Of a stretch of 12,766 nucleotides of DNA, positions 1-6,817 are shown piece by piece. Source of the DNA: Lamprocystis purpurea. GTDB taxonomy: Bacteria > Pseudomonadota > Gammaproteobacteria > Chromatiales > Chromatiaceae. Within the stretch, counting starts at the first letter, position 1; every line of letters begins with the position of its first letter. The notes under the pieces are model-generated. The model worked only from the letters and a program-made list of their open reading frames with translations. It made no database searches and was not told the origin of the DNA. A program made the position numbers and the translations under genes. Location: assembly GCA_020718945.1 (NCBI GenBank), contig DYRB01000022.1, forward strand, positions 2,334-15,099, read 5' to 3'.

Positions 1-138
1 GCCGGCGCTCCCGGGACGCCGGTGGACCCAGTGCCGGCGAGACGCCGGCGCTCCCGGGACGCCGGTGGACCCAGTGCCGGCGAGACGCCGGCGCTCCCAA
101 GGCCGCGGCGCTCCCGGGGCGCTCCCGGGCGCTCTCGG
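1..138. repeat. Tandem 43-bp GC-rich hairpin repeat plus short GC decamers
   Basis: Two identical 43-bp units (1-43 and 44-86) are followed by the first 12 bases of a third (87-98). Across each unit junction GCCGGCG (33-39), loop AGA (40-42) and CGCCGGC (43-49) form a perfect 7-bp hairpin, and TCCCGGGA (9-16) is a palindrome. From 108 to 138 a simpler array follows: GCGCTCCCGG twice and GCGCTCTCGG once, at 10-11 bp spacing. A related single copy lies at the other end of the window (12718-12766), so this is a dispersed family. The array ends two bases before the mutL stop codon. No coding content is seen. It resembles REP-type intergenic repeats in size, GC content and hairpin form; that comparison is an inference. 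Confidence 0.85.
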
Positions 139-140
139 GG

Positions 141-1934
141 TCAGCGGCCGCGCAGAAAGAGCCGGTCCAGGTCGGTCCGGGAGAGCTTCACCCAGGTGGG
201 GCGGCCGTGGTTGCACTGGTCGGAGCGCTCGGTGCGCTCCATATCCCGCAGCAGGGCGTTCATCTCTTCCAGGGTCAGGCGGCGGTTGGCGCGCACGGCG
301 GTGTGACAGGCCAGGGTGGCCAGGACCCCGTTGACCTCCTCGCGCACCCGGTCGCTGGTGCCGTGGACCGCCAGGTCCGATAGCAGATCCCGCAGCAACC
401 CCTCGGCGTCGGCCCCTTGCAGGGCGGCGGGGATCTCCCGCACCACCAGGGACTCGGCCCCGAGGCGGTCCACCACCAGGCCCAGGTCGCGGATCAGGTC
501 GGCCTGGGCCTCCGCCAGGTCGGCCTCGGCCCGGCTGACCGCCACCGGCAAGGGGATCAGCAGGGGCTGGCGGCGGACCTCGCCCGAATCCCAGGCGCGC
601 TTGAGCCGCTCGTAGCCGATGCGCTCGTGGGCGGCGTGCATATCCACGATCACCAGCCCATCCTCGGCCTGGGCCAGGACATAGGCCCCGTGCAACTGGC
701 CCAGGGCCAGGCCCAGGGGTTGACCCGGCTCGGCGGGCGGTGCCCCGGCGGGCCCTGCCGGCTGGGACACAGGCAGGGGCGCCGGGGCCTGGGCGGCGAA
801 GCTGAAGGCGTAGCCCTGGCCGGCATCCCGGACCCCCAGGGGCATGGTGCCCTGCTCCGCCCGCCGCCAGGGGGACGGGGCGGCCTGGCTGAGGCCTTGC
901 GGCTCCGGGACCGCCTCGGCGACGGCCGCACCACCCTGGGCCCCCTCCGCCAGGCGCCGGTGCAGGGCGCGGAATATGAAGTCGTGGACCTGGCGGGACT
1001 CGCGGAAGCGGACCTCGTGCTTGGCCGGGTGGACGTTGACGTCCACCTGGTTCGGGGGCATGTCCAGATACAGCAGGTAGGCCGGGTGGCGGCTGTAGTG
1101 CAGCACATCCTGGTAGGCCTGGCGCAGGGCGTGGGTGACCAGCTTGTCCCGCACCACCCGGCCATTGACATAGAAGAACTGCATGTCCGCCTGGCTGCGG
1201 GAGAAGGCCGGGGCCACCACCCAGCCGGAGAGGCGCAGCCCCACCGCCGACTCGTCCACCGCCAGGGCGTGCTGGACGAAGCCGGCCCCGAGCAGTTCCT
1301 GGAGCCGCTGGGCCAGACGGGCCGGGTCGCCCTCGGTGGGGGGGAGTTGGAACAGGGCCTTGCCGTTGTGACCGAGGCGAAAGCCCACGTCGGGCCTGGC
1401 CAGGGCGATGCGCCGCACCAGGGCCTCCACATGGTCCAGTTCGGTCTTCTCGGCGCGCAGGAACTTGCGCCGGGCCGGGACGTTGTAGAAGAGGTCGCGG
1501 ACCTCGATGCTGGTCCCCTCCGGGTGGGCGGCGGGGATCGGCTCCCCGCCCTCCCCGGCCATGCGCCAGGCATGCTCCGCCCCGCGGCGGCGGGACGAAA
1601 TCTCCAGCCGGGAGACGGAGGCGATGCTCGGCAGGGCCTCGCCGCGAAAGCCCAGGGTGGCGACAGACTCGAGATCCGCAAGGCTGGCGATCTTGCTGGT
1701 GGCGTGCCGGGCCAGGGCCAGGGCCAGGTCGTCCATTGCTATGCCCTCGCCGTTATCGCGCACCCTCAGGCGCTTGACCCCGCCCTGTTCCAGGTCGATC
1801 TCGATGCGGTCGGCCCCGGCGTCCAGGCTGTTCTCGATGAGTTCCTTGGCCACCGAGGCGGGGCGTTCGACCACCTCGCCGGCGGCGATTTGGTTGACCA
1901 GGTGGGACGGCAGGGGTTGGATGCGGTGGGACAT
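141..1934 (-). CDS. mutL: DNA mismatch repair protein MutL, endonuclease type
   Basis: MutL couples mismatch recognition by MutS to strand excision. The 597-residue product has the GHKL ATPase domain at the N terminus: NQIAAGE (14-20), KELIENSLDAGA (30-41), DNGEGI (60-65) and LGFRGEALPSIASVS (94-108). The S5-like domain with VNVHPAKHEVRF (299-310) follows, then a variable Ala/Pro/Gln-rich linker (about 330-405) and the C-terminal dimerisation domain. That domain carries the metal-binding nuclease signature DxHAxxExxxxE (431-442), ACHTAVRA (542-549), CNHGRP (574-579) and a terminal FLR (593-595). E. coli MutL lacks this nuclease, so strand nicking by MutL itself is expected here. The ATG at 1934 is chosen because MSHRIQPLPSHLVNQIAAGE is the family N terminus; the open frame continues upstream but runs antisense through amiB. 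No clear Shine-Dalgarno is visible. It is 74 bp downstream of amiB on the same strand. Confidence 0.97.
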   Translation of the reverse strand: MSHRIQPLPSHLVNQIAAGEVVERPASVAKELIENSLDAGADRIEIDLEQGGVKRLRVRDNGEGIAMDDLALALARHATSKIASLADLESVATLGFRGEALPSIASVSRLEISSRRRGAEHAWRMAGEGGEPIPAAHPEGTSIEVRDLFYNVPARRKFLRAEKTELDHVEALVRRIALARPDVGFRLGHNGKALFQLPPTEGDPARLAQRLQELLGAGFVQHALAVDESAVGLRLSGWVVAPAFSRSQADMQFFYVNGRVVRDKLVTHALRQAYQDVLHYSRHPAYLLYLDMPPNQVDVNVHPAKHEVRFRESRQVHDFIFRALHRRLAEGAQGGAAVAEAVPEPQGLSQAAPSPWRRAEQGTMPLGVRDAGQGYAFSFAAQAPAPLPVSQPAGPAGAPPAEPGQPLGLALGQLHGAYVLAQAEDGLVIVDMHAAHERIGYERLKRAWDSGEVRRQPLLIPLPVAVSRAEADLAEAQADLIRDLGLVVDRLGAESLVVREIPAALQGADAEGLLRDLLSDLAVHGTSDRVREEVNGVLATLACHTAVRANRRLTLEEMNALLRDMERTERSDQCNHGRPTWVKLSRTDLDRLFLRGR

Positions 1935-1991
1935 CCGGGGATGGAAGCAAAAAGGGCGGCGGGGTGCAATGGGCGCGAGTGCCGTGGCCTC

Positions 1992-2011
1992 GGTCCGCAC
2001 GGCGGACCCTA
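1992..2011 (-). repeat. Perfect hairpin directly after the amiB stop codon
   Basis: Read on the minus strand, the amiB stop TAG (2011-2009) is followed without a gap by GGTCCGC, loop CGT, GCGGACC (2008-1992), a perfect 7-bp stem. No T-run follows, so it is not a classical intrinsic terminator. The string GTAGGGTCCGCC...GCGGACC resembles dispersed repeats of the GTAGGGTGCGCC type found between genes in many proteobacteria (from memory). It could shape mRNA processing between amiB and mutL, or simply be a repeat insertion that now supplies the amiB stop codon. Confidence 0.6.
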
Positions 2012-3265
2012 CCGGCCCGCTACATCCGCCAGGCTCTCGCCCCGCCCGGCCGTGGGGCCCGGGTATTTCTTGGCATAGGCCCGGATGCCCTTGAGGATGG
2101 CCTCGGCCAGGCGCTGCTGGTGTTTGGGGTCGCGCAGCCTGGCCTCCTCGGCCGGGTTGGAGATGAAGGCGGTCTCCACCAGCATGGAGGGCACGTCCGG
2201 GGATTTGAGCACCAGGAACCCGGCCCTCTGCACCCGCGCCTTGTGCAGGCCGCCGAGTCCGGCCAGGCGGTCCAGGACCAGATCGGCGGCGGCGGCGCTC
2301 TGCTCCATGGTGGCGTTCTGGGACATGTCCAGCAGCACCGAGGCGAGCACCCCGTCGCCCTCGTCGAGCTTGACCCCGCCCACCAGGTCGGCGGCATTCT
2401 CCCGGTCCGCCAGCCACTTGGCCGCCTCGCTGCTGGCCCCGCGGGGGGACAGGGTGTACACGGAGGAGCCGCGCACCCCCGGGTCGTTGAAGGCGTCGGC
2501 GTGGATGGAGACGAACAGATCGGCGTTCTGCTTGCGGGCCCGGACCATGCGCTGGCGCAACGGGACGAAGGTGTCGGTGTTGCGGGTCAGATAGGCCTGC
2601 ATACCGGGCTCCTTGGCCACCAGCTTGGCCAGGCGCCGGGCCACCGCCAGGGTGATGTCCTTCTCCTTGGTCCCCTTGGCCCCCAGGGCCCCGGCGTCCT
2701 TGCCGCCGTGGCCAGCATCTATGGCCACCACGAAGCCGGGGGCCCGGGCCGGCTTGGCCTGCACCGCCAGGCGCTTGGGCCCCTGGGTCTGGGGCTGGGT
2801 CTGGGCTGGGGCTTCGGGCTGGGGCTGGGGCTCAGCCTGCTTTGGGGGCTCGGCCTTGGCCGCACGCTCCACCGGGCGGCTCGACGCCAGATCCACCACC
2901 AGGCGGTGGCCGCCCTCCTCCCCGGGCTTGAGTTGGAAGCTCTTGGGGCGCACCGGCTGCTTGAGGTCTATGACCATGCGCAGGTCGTCGCCGTCGCGCA
3001 CCCCGCTGCGCAGACCGCCGAGCAGGGCATGACCGGCCGGCGCGACCGGGAGCTTGCCGGTCAGGGCGGCGTCGGGGATGTCGATGACCAGCCGGTCCGG
3101 GTTGTCCAGGGCGAAAAGCTTGTGGGTGAAGGACCCGCCGAGGTCGATCTCGATCCGGGTCTGGTCGCCCTCGTCGAGGATGCGCACCCCGCGCACCTCC
3201 ACGGCTGCGCCCCAGGCGGTGCCCGAGGCGATAAGAAGCATAAGAATCGCGGTCAGCCTGCCCAT
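2009..3265 (-). CDS. amiB: N-acetylmuramoyl-L-alanine amidase, AmiB type
   Basis: This periplasmic zinc amidase cleaves the amide between muramic acid and the stem peptide during cell separation. The 418-residue product starts with a Sec signal peptide (1 to about 20, MGRLTAILMLLIASGTAWGA). An AMIN domain follows (about 22-130; targets septal envelope), then a Pro/Gln-rich linker (138-177) and an Amidase_3 catalytic domain (178-400). Zinc ligands are H186 (DAGHGG), E201 and H255 (SIHADAF); E364 (VETAFISNP) is the catalytic glutamate. Residues about 275-320, between the second and third catalytic segments, correspond to the inhibitory helix region of E. coli AmiA/B/C, so control by an EnvC/NlpD-type LytM activator is likely. 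No LysM domain is present. The ATG at 3265 is preferred over a TTG at 3352 because it begins the signal peptide; a GGGG lies a few bases upstream. The symbol rests on position between tsaE and mutL as in E. coli. Confidence 0.93.
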   Translation of the reverse strand: MGRLTAILMLLIASGTAWGAAVEVRGVRILDEGDQTRIEIDLGGSFTHKLFALDNPDRLVIDIPDAALTGKLPVAPAGHALLGGLRSGVRDGDDLRMVIDLKQPVRPKSFQLKPGEEGGHRLVVDLASSRPVERAAKAEPPKQAEPQPQPEAPAQTQPQTQGPKRLAVQAKPARAPGFVVAIDAGHGGKDAGALGAKGTKEKDITLAVARRLAKLVAKEPGMQAYLTRNTDTFVPLRQRMVRARKQNADLFVSIHADAFNDPGVRGSSVYTLSPRGASSEAAKWLADRENAADLVGGVKLDEGDGVLASVLLDMSQNATMEQSAAAADLVLDRLAGLGGLHKARVQRAGFLVLKSPDVPSMLVETAFISNPAEEARLRDPKHQQRLAEAILKGIRAYAKKYPGPTAGRGESLADVAGR

Positions 3266-3322
3266 GTCGGCACCCCGAGTCGCCAGATCTGGTCCCGTCA
3301 ACCTAACAGAAGCGTCGCATTT

Positions 3323-3352
3323 ATGGTAGCACCTGCCAGAAGTCCTTTCCAA
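3323..3352 (-). promoter_or_regulatory. Candidate sigma-70 promoter for amiB-mutL
   Basis: The 168-bp gap between tsaE and amiB is much more AT-rich than its surroundings. On the minus strand TTGGAA (3352-3347) and TACCAT (3328-3323) are separated by 18 bp, each matching four of six consensus bases. They lie about 58 bp upstream of the amiB ATG. This is a pattern match only. The gap itself suggests that amiB-mutL can be transcribed separately from nnr-tsaE. I see no intrinsic terminator with a T-run after tsaE. Confidence 0.3.
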
Positions 3353-3433
3353 ATAAAAACCGGGTATTAGCCTATTCTCCTCGGACTCTGCCTGAGCACC
3401 TGTCTCTGTGACGCAACAATACCCTCAGGGCCA

Positions 3434-3898
3434 TCAGCATGCCAGGGCCCGGATCAGGGCGGCGGCCCTGGGTCCGGGCCCCTCGATGTCCAGGTCGCGC
3501 CCCTCCCCGGCATAGGCGATGCGCACCTCCAGGTCCGCGGGCGGCAGTGCGGTCCCGGCGCGCTCCGGCCACTCCACCAGGATCAGCCCCTCGGCCCCCA
3601 GCAGGTCGCGCAGGCCCAGGTACTCCAGTTCCTCCGGGTCGCCCAGGCGGTACAGATCCAGGTGGTAGACGGCCCTGCCGCCGGGCTCGTAGGGCTCGAT
3701 CAGGGTGTAGGTCGGGCTCTTCACCGAGCCCGCGTGGCCCAGGCCGCGCAGTATGCCGCGCACCAAGGTGGTCTTGCCGGTGCCGAGATCCCCGTGCAGG
3801 TGCACCACCCAACCCGCGGCCCAGTCCGCCGCCAGGGCCTGGGCCAGCCGGCCGCCGAACGCCCCCTGGGCGGCCTCCCCCTCCAGGTGCAGGCGCAT
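3434..3898 (-). CDS. tsaE: tRNA threonylcarbamoyladenosine biosynthesis ATPase TsaE
   Basis: TsaE is the ATPase that works with TsaB and TsaD to transfer threonylcarbamoyl-AMP onto A37 of ANN-decoding tRNAs. The 154-residue product has the usual family length. It shows a Walker A motif GDLGTGKTT (36-44), the conserved SPTYTL (61-66), HLDLYRL (79-85) and VEWPERAG (108-115). Its ATG shares its A with the TGA stop of nnr (TGATG, 3900-3896), which implies translational coupling; this overlap also fixes the start. The order nnr-tsaE-amiB matches E. coli. The C terminus is rich in Gly, Pro and Ala and shows nothing unusual. Confidence 0.96.
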   Translation of the reverse strand: MRLHLEGEAAQGAFGGRLAQALAADWAAGWVVHLHGDLGTGKTTLVRGILRGLGHAGSVKSPTYTLIEPYEPGGRAVYHLDLYRLGDPEELEYLGLRDLLGAEGLILVEWPERAGTALPPADLEVRIAYAGEGRDLDIEGPGPRAAALIRALAC

Positions 3899-5427
3899 CA
3901 GGGGCGGCCCCCGGGGATGCCGTTGGCCACCCCGTCGAGGACGGGGCGGATGGCAGCGATGAGGTCGGAGGCGAGCAGACCGCGCTCCCCGGCCGCGGCG
4001 GCGGCGTCCCCGGCCGCGGCGTGCAGGCAGACCCCGGTAGCGGCGGCCTCCTCCAGGGTCAGGCCCTGGGCGATCAGGGCGGCGATGATGCCGGTCAGGG
4101 CATCGCCCATGCCGCCGCTGGCCATGCCCGGGTTACCGTCGCTGCACACCCCGGGGGGCCTATGGCTGGTCCCGAAGACCAGGGGCCCGGCCCCCTTGAG
4201 CACCGCCACGCCGCCGAACCCGGCCTGGAGACGGCGCACCGCGGCGAAGCGGTCGGCCTGGACCTCAGCGGTGGCGCAGCCGAGCAGGCGCCCGGCCTCC
4301 CCTGGGTGGGGGGTGAGGACCCAGCGGTCGGATCTGGCAGGCACGGCGGCCAGGAGGTTCAGGGCGTCCGCGTCCACCACCAGGGGCAGGCCGCAGGCGA
4401 GCACCCCTTGGTAGAGCCCGCGGCCCCAGCCCCCCTGCCCCAGGCCTGGGCCCAGGGCGACCACGCTGGCCCGGGCCAGCAGGGGCTCCAGGCCGGCGGG
4501 ATCGGCGACCCCATGGACCATCAGCTCAGGCCGCCCGGCCCCCAGGGTGGCGGCATGGTCCGGGTGGGTCGCCACAGCGACCAGACCGGCCCCGGCCCGC
4601 AGGGCCGCCTCCCCGGCCAGCCGCGCCGCCCCGGCCAGGCCCGGGGCCCCGCCCACCACCAGGACGGTACCGAAGTCCCCCTTGTGGGCGCTGCCCCGTC
4701 GGGGGGCCAAGGACCCGGACTGTTTGGACCAGTCCAGGCGCCGGGCCGCCAGGACCTCGCGCGACCAGACCACGGCGGGGATACCCAGGGCACTGAAGCG
4801 GACCTCGCCGCAGCAGCTCGGCCCCTCGCCGGTGAACAGGCCCTGTTTGAGACCGATGAAGCTGAGGGTGGCGGCGGCCTCGATAGCGACCCCCAGGACC
4901 CGGCCGGTATCGGCGTGCAGCCCGGAGGGGATGTCGATGGCGAGCTTGGGGGCCAGGTGGGCATTGGCCGCTGCTATGGCCCCGGCCCAGGCCCCCTGGA
5001 CCTCCCGGTCTAGCCCGGTGCCGAGCAGGGCATCGACGATCAGGTCGGTGCGCCTGGGCAGGGCATCGAAGGGCCGCAGAGCACCGCCCGCGGCCCTATA
5101 GGCGTCGGCCATGGTGCGGGCATCACCGGCAAGGGCATCCGGGTCGGCCAGGGTCAGTACCTCCACCGAGAGCCCATCGGCCAGGGCCAGGCGGGCGACC
5201 ACATAGCCGTCGCCGCCGTTGTTGCCGCCCCCGCACAGGACCGTCAGGCGCCGCGCCCCGGGCCAGCGCCCCCGCAGCAGCCGGTAGGCCGCGGCCCCGG
5301 CCCGCTCCATGAGTTCGGCCCCTGGGATACCGTGGTCCTCGATGGCGGCGCGGTCCAGGGCACGGACCTGGTCGGCCCGGTACAGGGCGTGGGGGAGGCG
5401 GTCGGTGTCGGGCATGGGGCGGAACAT
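3898..5427 (-). CDS. nnr: Bifunctional NAD(P)H-hydrate epimerase/dehydratase
   Basis: This enzyme repairs hydrated NADH and NADPH. The N-terminal YjeF_N domain interconverts R and S epimers, and the C-terminal carbohydrate-kinase-like domain dehydrates the S form using ADP. In the 509-residue product the epimerase domain shows CGGGNNGGDGYVVAR (65-79), DALLGTG (132-138) and AIDIPSG (163-169). The dehydratase domain shows HKGDFG (248-253), LVVGG (256-260), GPGLG (326-330), VDADALN (351-357), TPHPGE (372-377) and NPGMASGGMGDALTG (432-446). Two ATG codons compete, at 5427 and 5415; neither has a clear Shine-Dalgarno, and E. coli-like alignment does not decide. A 7-bp tandem repeat begins five bases upstream of the first ATG. 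It is divergent from queG, as in E. coli. Confidence 0.96.
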   Translation of the reverse strand: MFRPMPDTDRLPHALYRADQVRALDRAAIEDHGIPGAELMERAGAAAYRLLRGRWPGARRLTVLCGGGNNGGDGYVVARLALADGLSVEVLTLADPDALAGDARTMADAYRAAGGALRPFDALPRRTDLIVDALLGTGLDREVQGAWAGAIAAANAHLAPKLAIDIPSGLHADTGRVLGVAIEAAATLSFIGLKQGLFTGEGPSCCGEVRFSALGIPAVVWSREVLAARRLDWSKQSGSLAPRRGSAHKGDFGTVLVVGGAPGLAGAARLAGEAALRAGAGLVAVATHPDHAATLGAGRPELMVHGVADPAGLEPLLARASVVALGPGLGQGGWGRGLYQGVLACGLPLVVDADALNLLAAVPARSDRWVLTPHPGEAGRLLGCATAEVQADRFAAVRRLQAGFGGVAVLKGAGPLVFGTSHRPPGVCSDGNPGMASGGMGDALTGIIAALIAQGLTLEEAAATGVCLHAAAGDAAAAAGERGLLASDLIAAIRPVLDGVANGIPGGRP

Positions 5428-5432
5428 GTGCA

Positions 5433-5479
5433 GTGGCGAGTGGCGAGTGGCGAGTGGCGAGTGGCGAGTGGCGAGTGGC
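5433..5479. repeat. Tandem heptamer repeat (GTGGCGA)6.7
   Basis: Six perfect copies of GTGGCGA (5433-5474) plus GTGGC run up to five bases from the nnr ATG. On the nnr (minus) strand the unit reads TCGCCAC, so any nnr leader would carry it where a ribosome binding site is expected, and none is visible. Slippage would change leader length in 7-base steps. Just beyond it, CCGGCGCTCC (5511-5520) matches one end of the GC-rich repeat at 1-98. A TATAGT hexamer (5521-5526) is the only -10-like sequence nearby, and it has no convincing -35 on the plus strand. Confidence 0.9.
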
Positions 5480-5550
5480 TGGCGGCAACCCCGGGCTCGC
5501 CACCAACCGCCCGGCGCTCCTATAGTGCGTGAGCCTTCACCCTAAGCAAA

Positions 5551-5696
5551 GCAGTTGAGCCGCAAATGAACGCAAACAAACGCAAATAGACAAAGACTTC
5601 GTGTCGGTCCCTCGTTCACCCTGCGGATTACCTGCGGACTCGACCCAGCTGACTGACCCATTTGCGTACATTTGCGTTCATTTGCGGCCGAATTGC
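5551..5696. repeat. Inverted-repeat element, copy A, with 10-bp-phased CGCAAA motifs
   Basis: The left arm (5551-5587) and the reverse complement of the right arm (5660-5696) match at 31 of 37 positions. CGCAAA occurs at 5561, 5571 and 5581, and TTTGCG at 5661, 5671 and 5681, so both arms have exact 10-bp spacing and are symmetric about 5623.5. The centre contains CCTGCGG twice (5620-5626 and 5631-5637) and shares most of its sequence with copy B at 10768-10926, in the same orientation. The element is AT-richer than its surroundings and lies between the divergent nnr and queG genes. Reading frames through the arms give CVHLR-like peptides that I consider spurious. It could be a non-autonomous mobile element (MITE-like), a protein-binding array, or a transcribed hairpin; no transposase is present. 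Confidence 0.8.
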
Positions 5697-5725
5697 CCTT
5701 TCCAGGTTCGCCGAGAGAAAAGCCG

Positions 5726-6817
5726 ATGCCCGACCCCAGCCAGCCCAGCCCAGCCCGCGACCCCGAGCGGATGGCGGCCCTGGCGCAGCAGATCAAGGCC
5801 TGGGCCCTGGACCTGGGCTTCCAGCAACTGGGCATCGCCGACACCGACCTGGGCGAGGCGGAGGCCCGGCTGCTGGACTGGCTGGGCCGCGGCTACCAGG
5901 GCGAGATGGGCTACATGGCCGGGCACGGCACCCGTCGCTCCCGCCCCGCCGAGCTGATCCCGGGGACCCTGAGGGTGATCTCGGCGCGCCTGGACTACCT
6001 GCCGGAGGCCCAGTCGGCCATGCACAAGCGGCTCGCCGACCCGGCCACGGCCTTCGTCTCCCGCTATGCCCTGGGGCGCGATTACCACAGGCTCCTGCGC
6101 GCCCGCCTGCAACGCCTGGCCACGCGCATAGAGGCGGCGGTCGGGCCCTTCGGCTACCGGGTCTTCACCGACTCGGCCCCGGTCCTGGAGAAGCCCCTGG
6201 CGGCCAAGGCGGGCCTGGGCTGGATCGGCAAGCACACCAATCTGATCAACGCCCGGGCCGGGTCCTGGTTCTTCCTGGGGGAGATCTACACCGACCTGCC
6301 CCTGCCAGCGGACACCCCGGCGACGGACCGATGCGGGACCTGCCGGGCCTGCCTGGACGCCTGCCCGACCCAAGCCATAGTCGCGCCCTATGTCCTCGAC
6401 GCGCGACTGTGCATCTCCTATCTCACCATCGAGCTGAAGGGCCCCATCCCGGAGGCCCTGCGCCCGCTCATGGGCAACCGCATCTACGGTTGCGATGACT
6501 GCCAGCTCGCCTGCCCCTGGAACCGCTTCGCCAGCCTGAGCTGCGAGGCGGACCTCAAACCCCGCTGGGGCCTGGACAGCGCGACCCTGATCGAGCTGTT
6601 CGGCTGGGACGAGACGGTGTTTCTCCAGCGCACCGAGGGCTCGGCCATACGCCGCATCGGCCACCTGTCCTGGCTGCGCAACATCGCCGTGGCCCTGGGC
6701 AATGCACCGCCCTCCCCCGCCAGGGCCGCGGCCCTGGGTGCACGCCTGGACCATCCCAGCGACCTGGTGCGCGAGCACGTCGCCTGGGCCTTGGCGCAGG
6801 TCGGGCTCAGACCTTGA
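5726..6817 (+). CDS. queG: Epoxyqueuosine reductase QueG
   Basis: QueG performs the last step of queuosine synthesis, reducing epoxyqueuosine to queuosine in tRNA with cobalamin and two [4Fe-4S] clusters. The 363-residue product begins with a helical stretch followed by GFQQLGIADTDL (31-42), the family N terminus. D149 in FTDSAP is the likely catalytic acid. The ferredoxin-like part holds C203, C206, C209 and C213 (CGTCRACLDACP), C229, and C256, C259 and C263 (CDDCQLACPW), enough for both clusters. The C-terminal HEAT-like segment is about 305-360. The ATG at 5726 has GAGAG eight bases upstream; an ATG at 5771 is an alternative, and an upstream TTG lies inside the inverted-repeat element and is unlikely. 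The 3' end overlaps orn by 11 bases tail to tail. Confidence 0.96.
   Translation: MPDPSQPSPARDPERMAALAQQIKAWALDLGFQQLGIADTDLGEAEARLLDWLGRGYQGEMGYMAGHGTRRSRPAELIPGTLRVISARLDYLPEAQSAMHKRLADPATAFVSRYALGRDYHRLLRARLQRLATRIEAAVGPFGYRVFTDSAPVLEKPLAAKAGLGWIGKHTNLINARAGSWFFLGEIYTDLPLPADTPATDRCGTCRACLDACPTQAIVAPYVLDARLCISYLTIELKGPIPEALRPLMGNRIYGCDDCQLACPWNRFASLSCEADLKPRWGLDSATLIELFGWDETVFLQRTEGSAIRRIGHLSWLRNIAVALGNAPPSPARAAALGARLDHPSDLVREHVAWALAQVGLRP

Noticed and set aside
1..98. CRISPR array at the left end.
   Set aside because: The units are directly adjacent with no unique spacers, and no cas gene is present.
417..2078. Long plus-strand frame antisense to mutL (553 codons).
   Set aside because: It mirrors mutL codons, is Gly/Gln/His-rich with no family motif, and mutL is certain on the other strand. 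The same applies to the long frames at 1964-3370, 3439-5013 and 8848-10296.
1935..2417. 161-residue N-terminal extension of MutL.
   Set aside because: The extension lies antisense-frame over amiB and has no MutL-like sequence; the family start is the ATG at 1934.
5542..5957. Small proteins containing CVHLR-like peptides across the inverted-repeat elements (also at 10619-10885).
   Set aside because: They arise from the repeated ATTTGCG motifs in both copies and on both strands, which is expected of a non-coding repeat.
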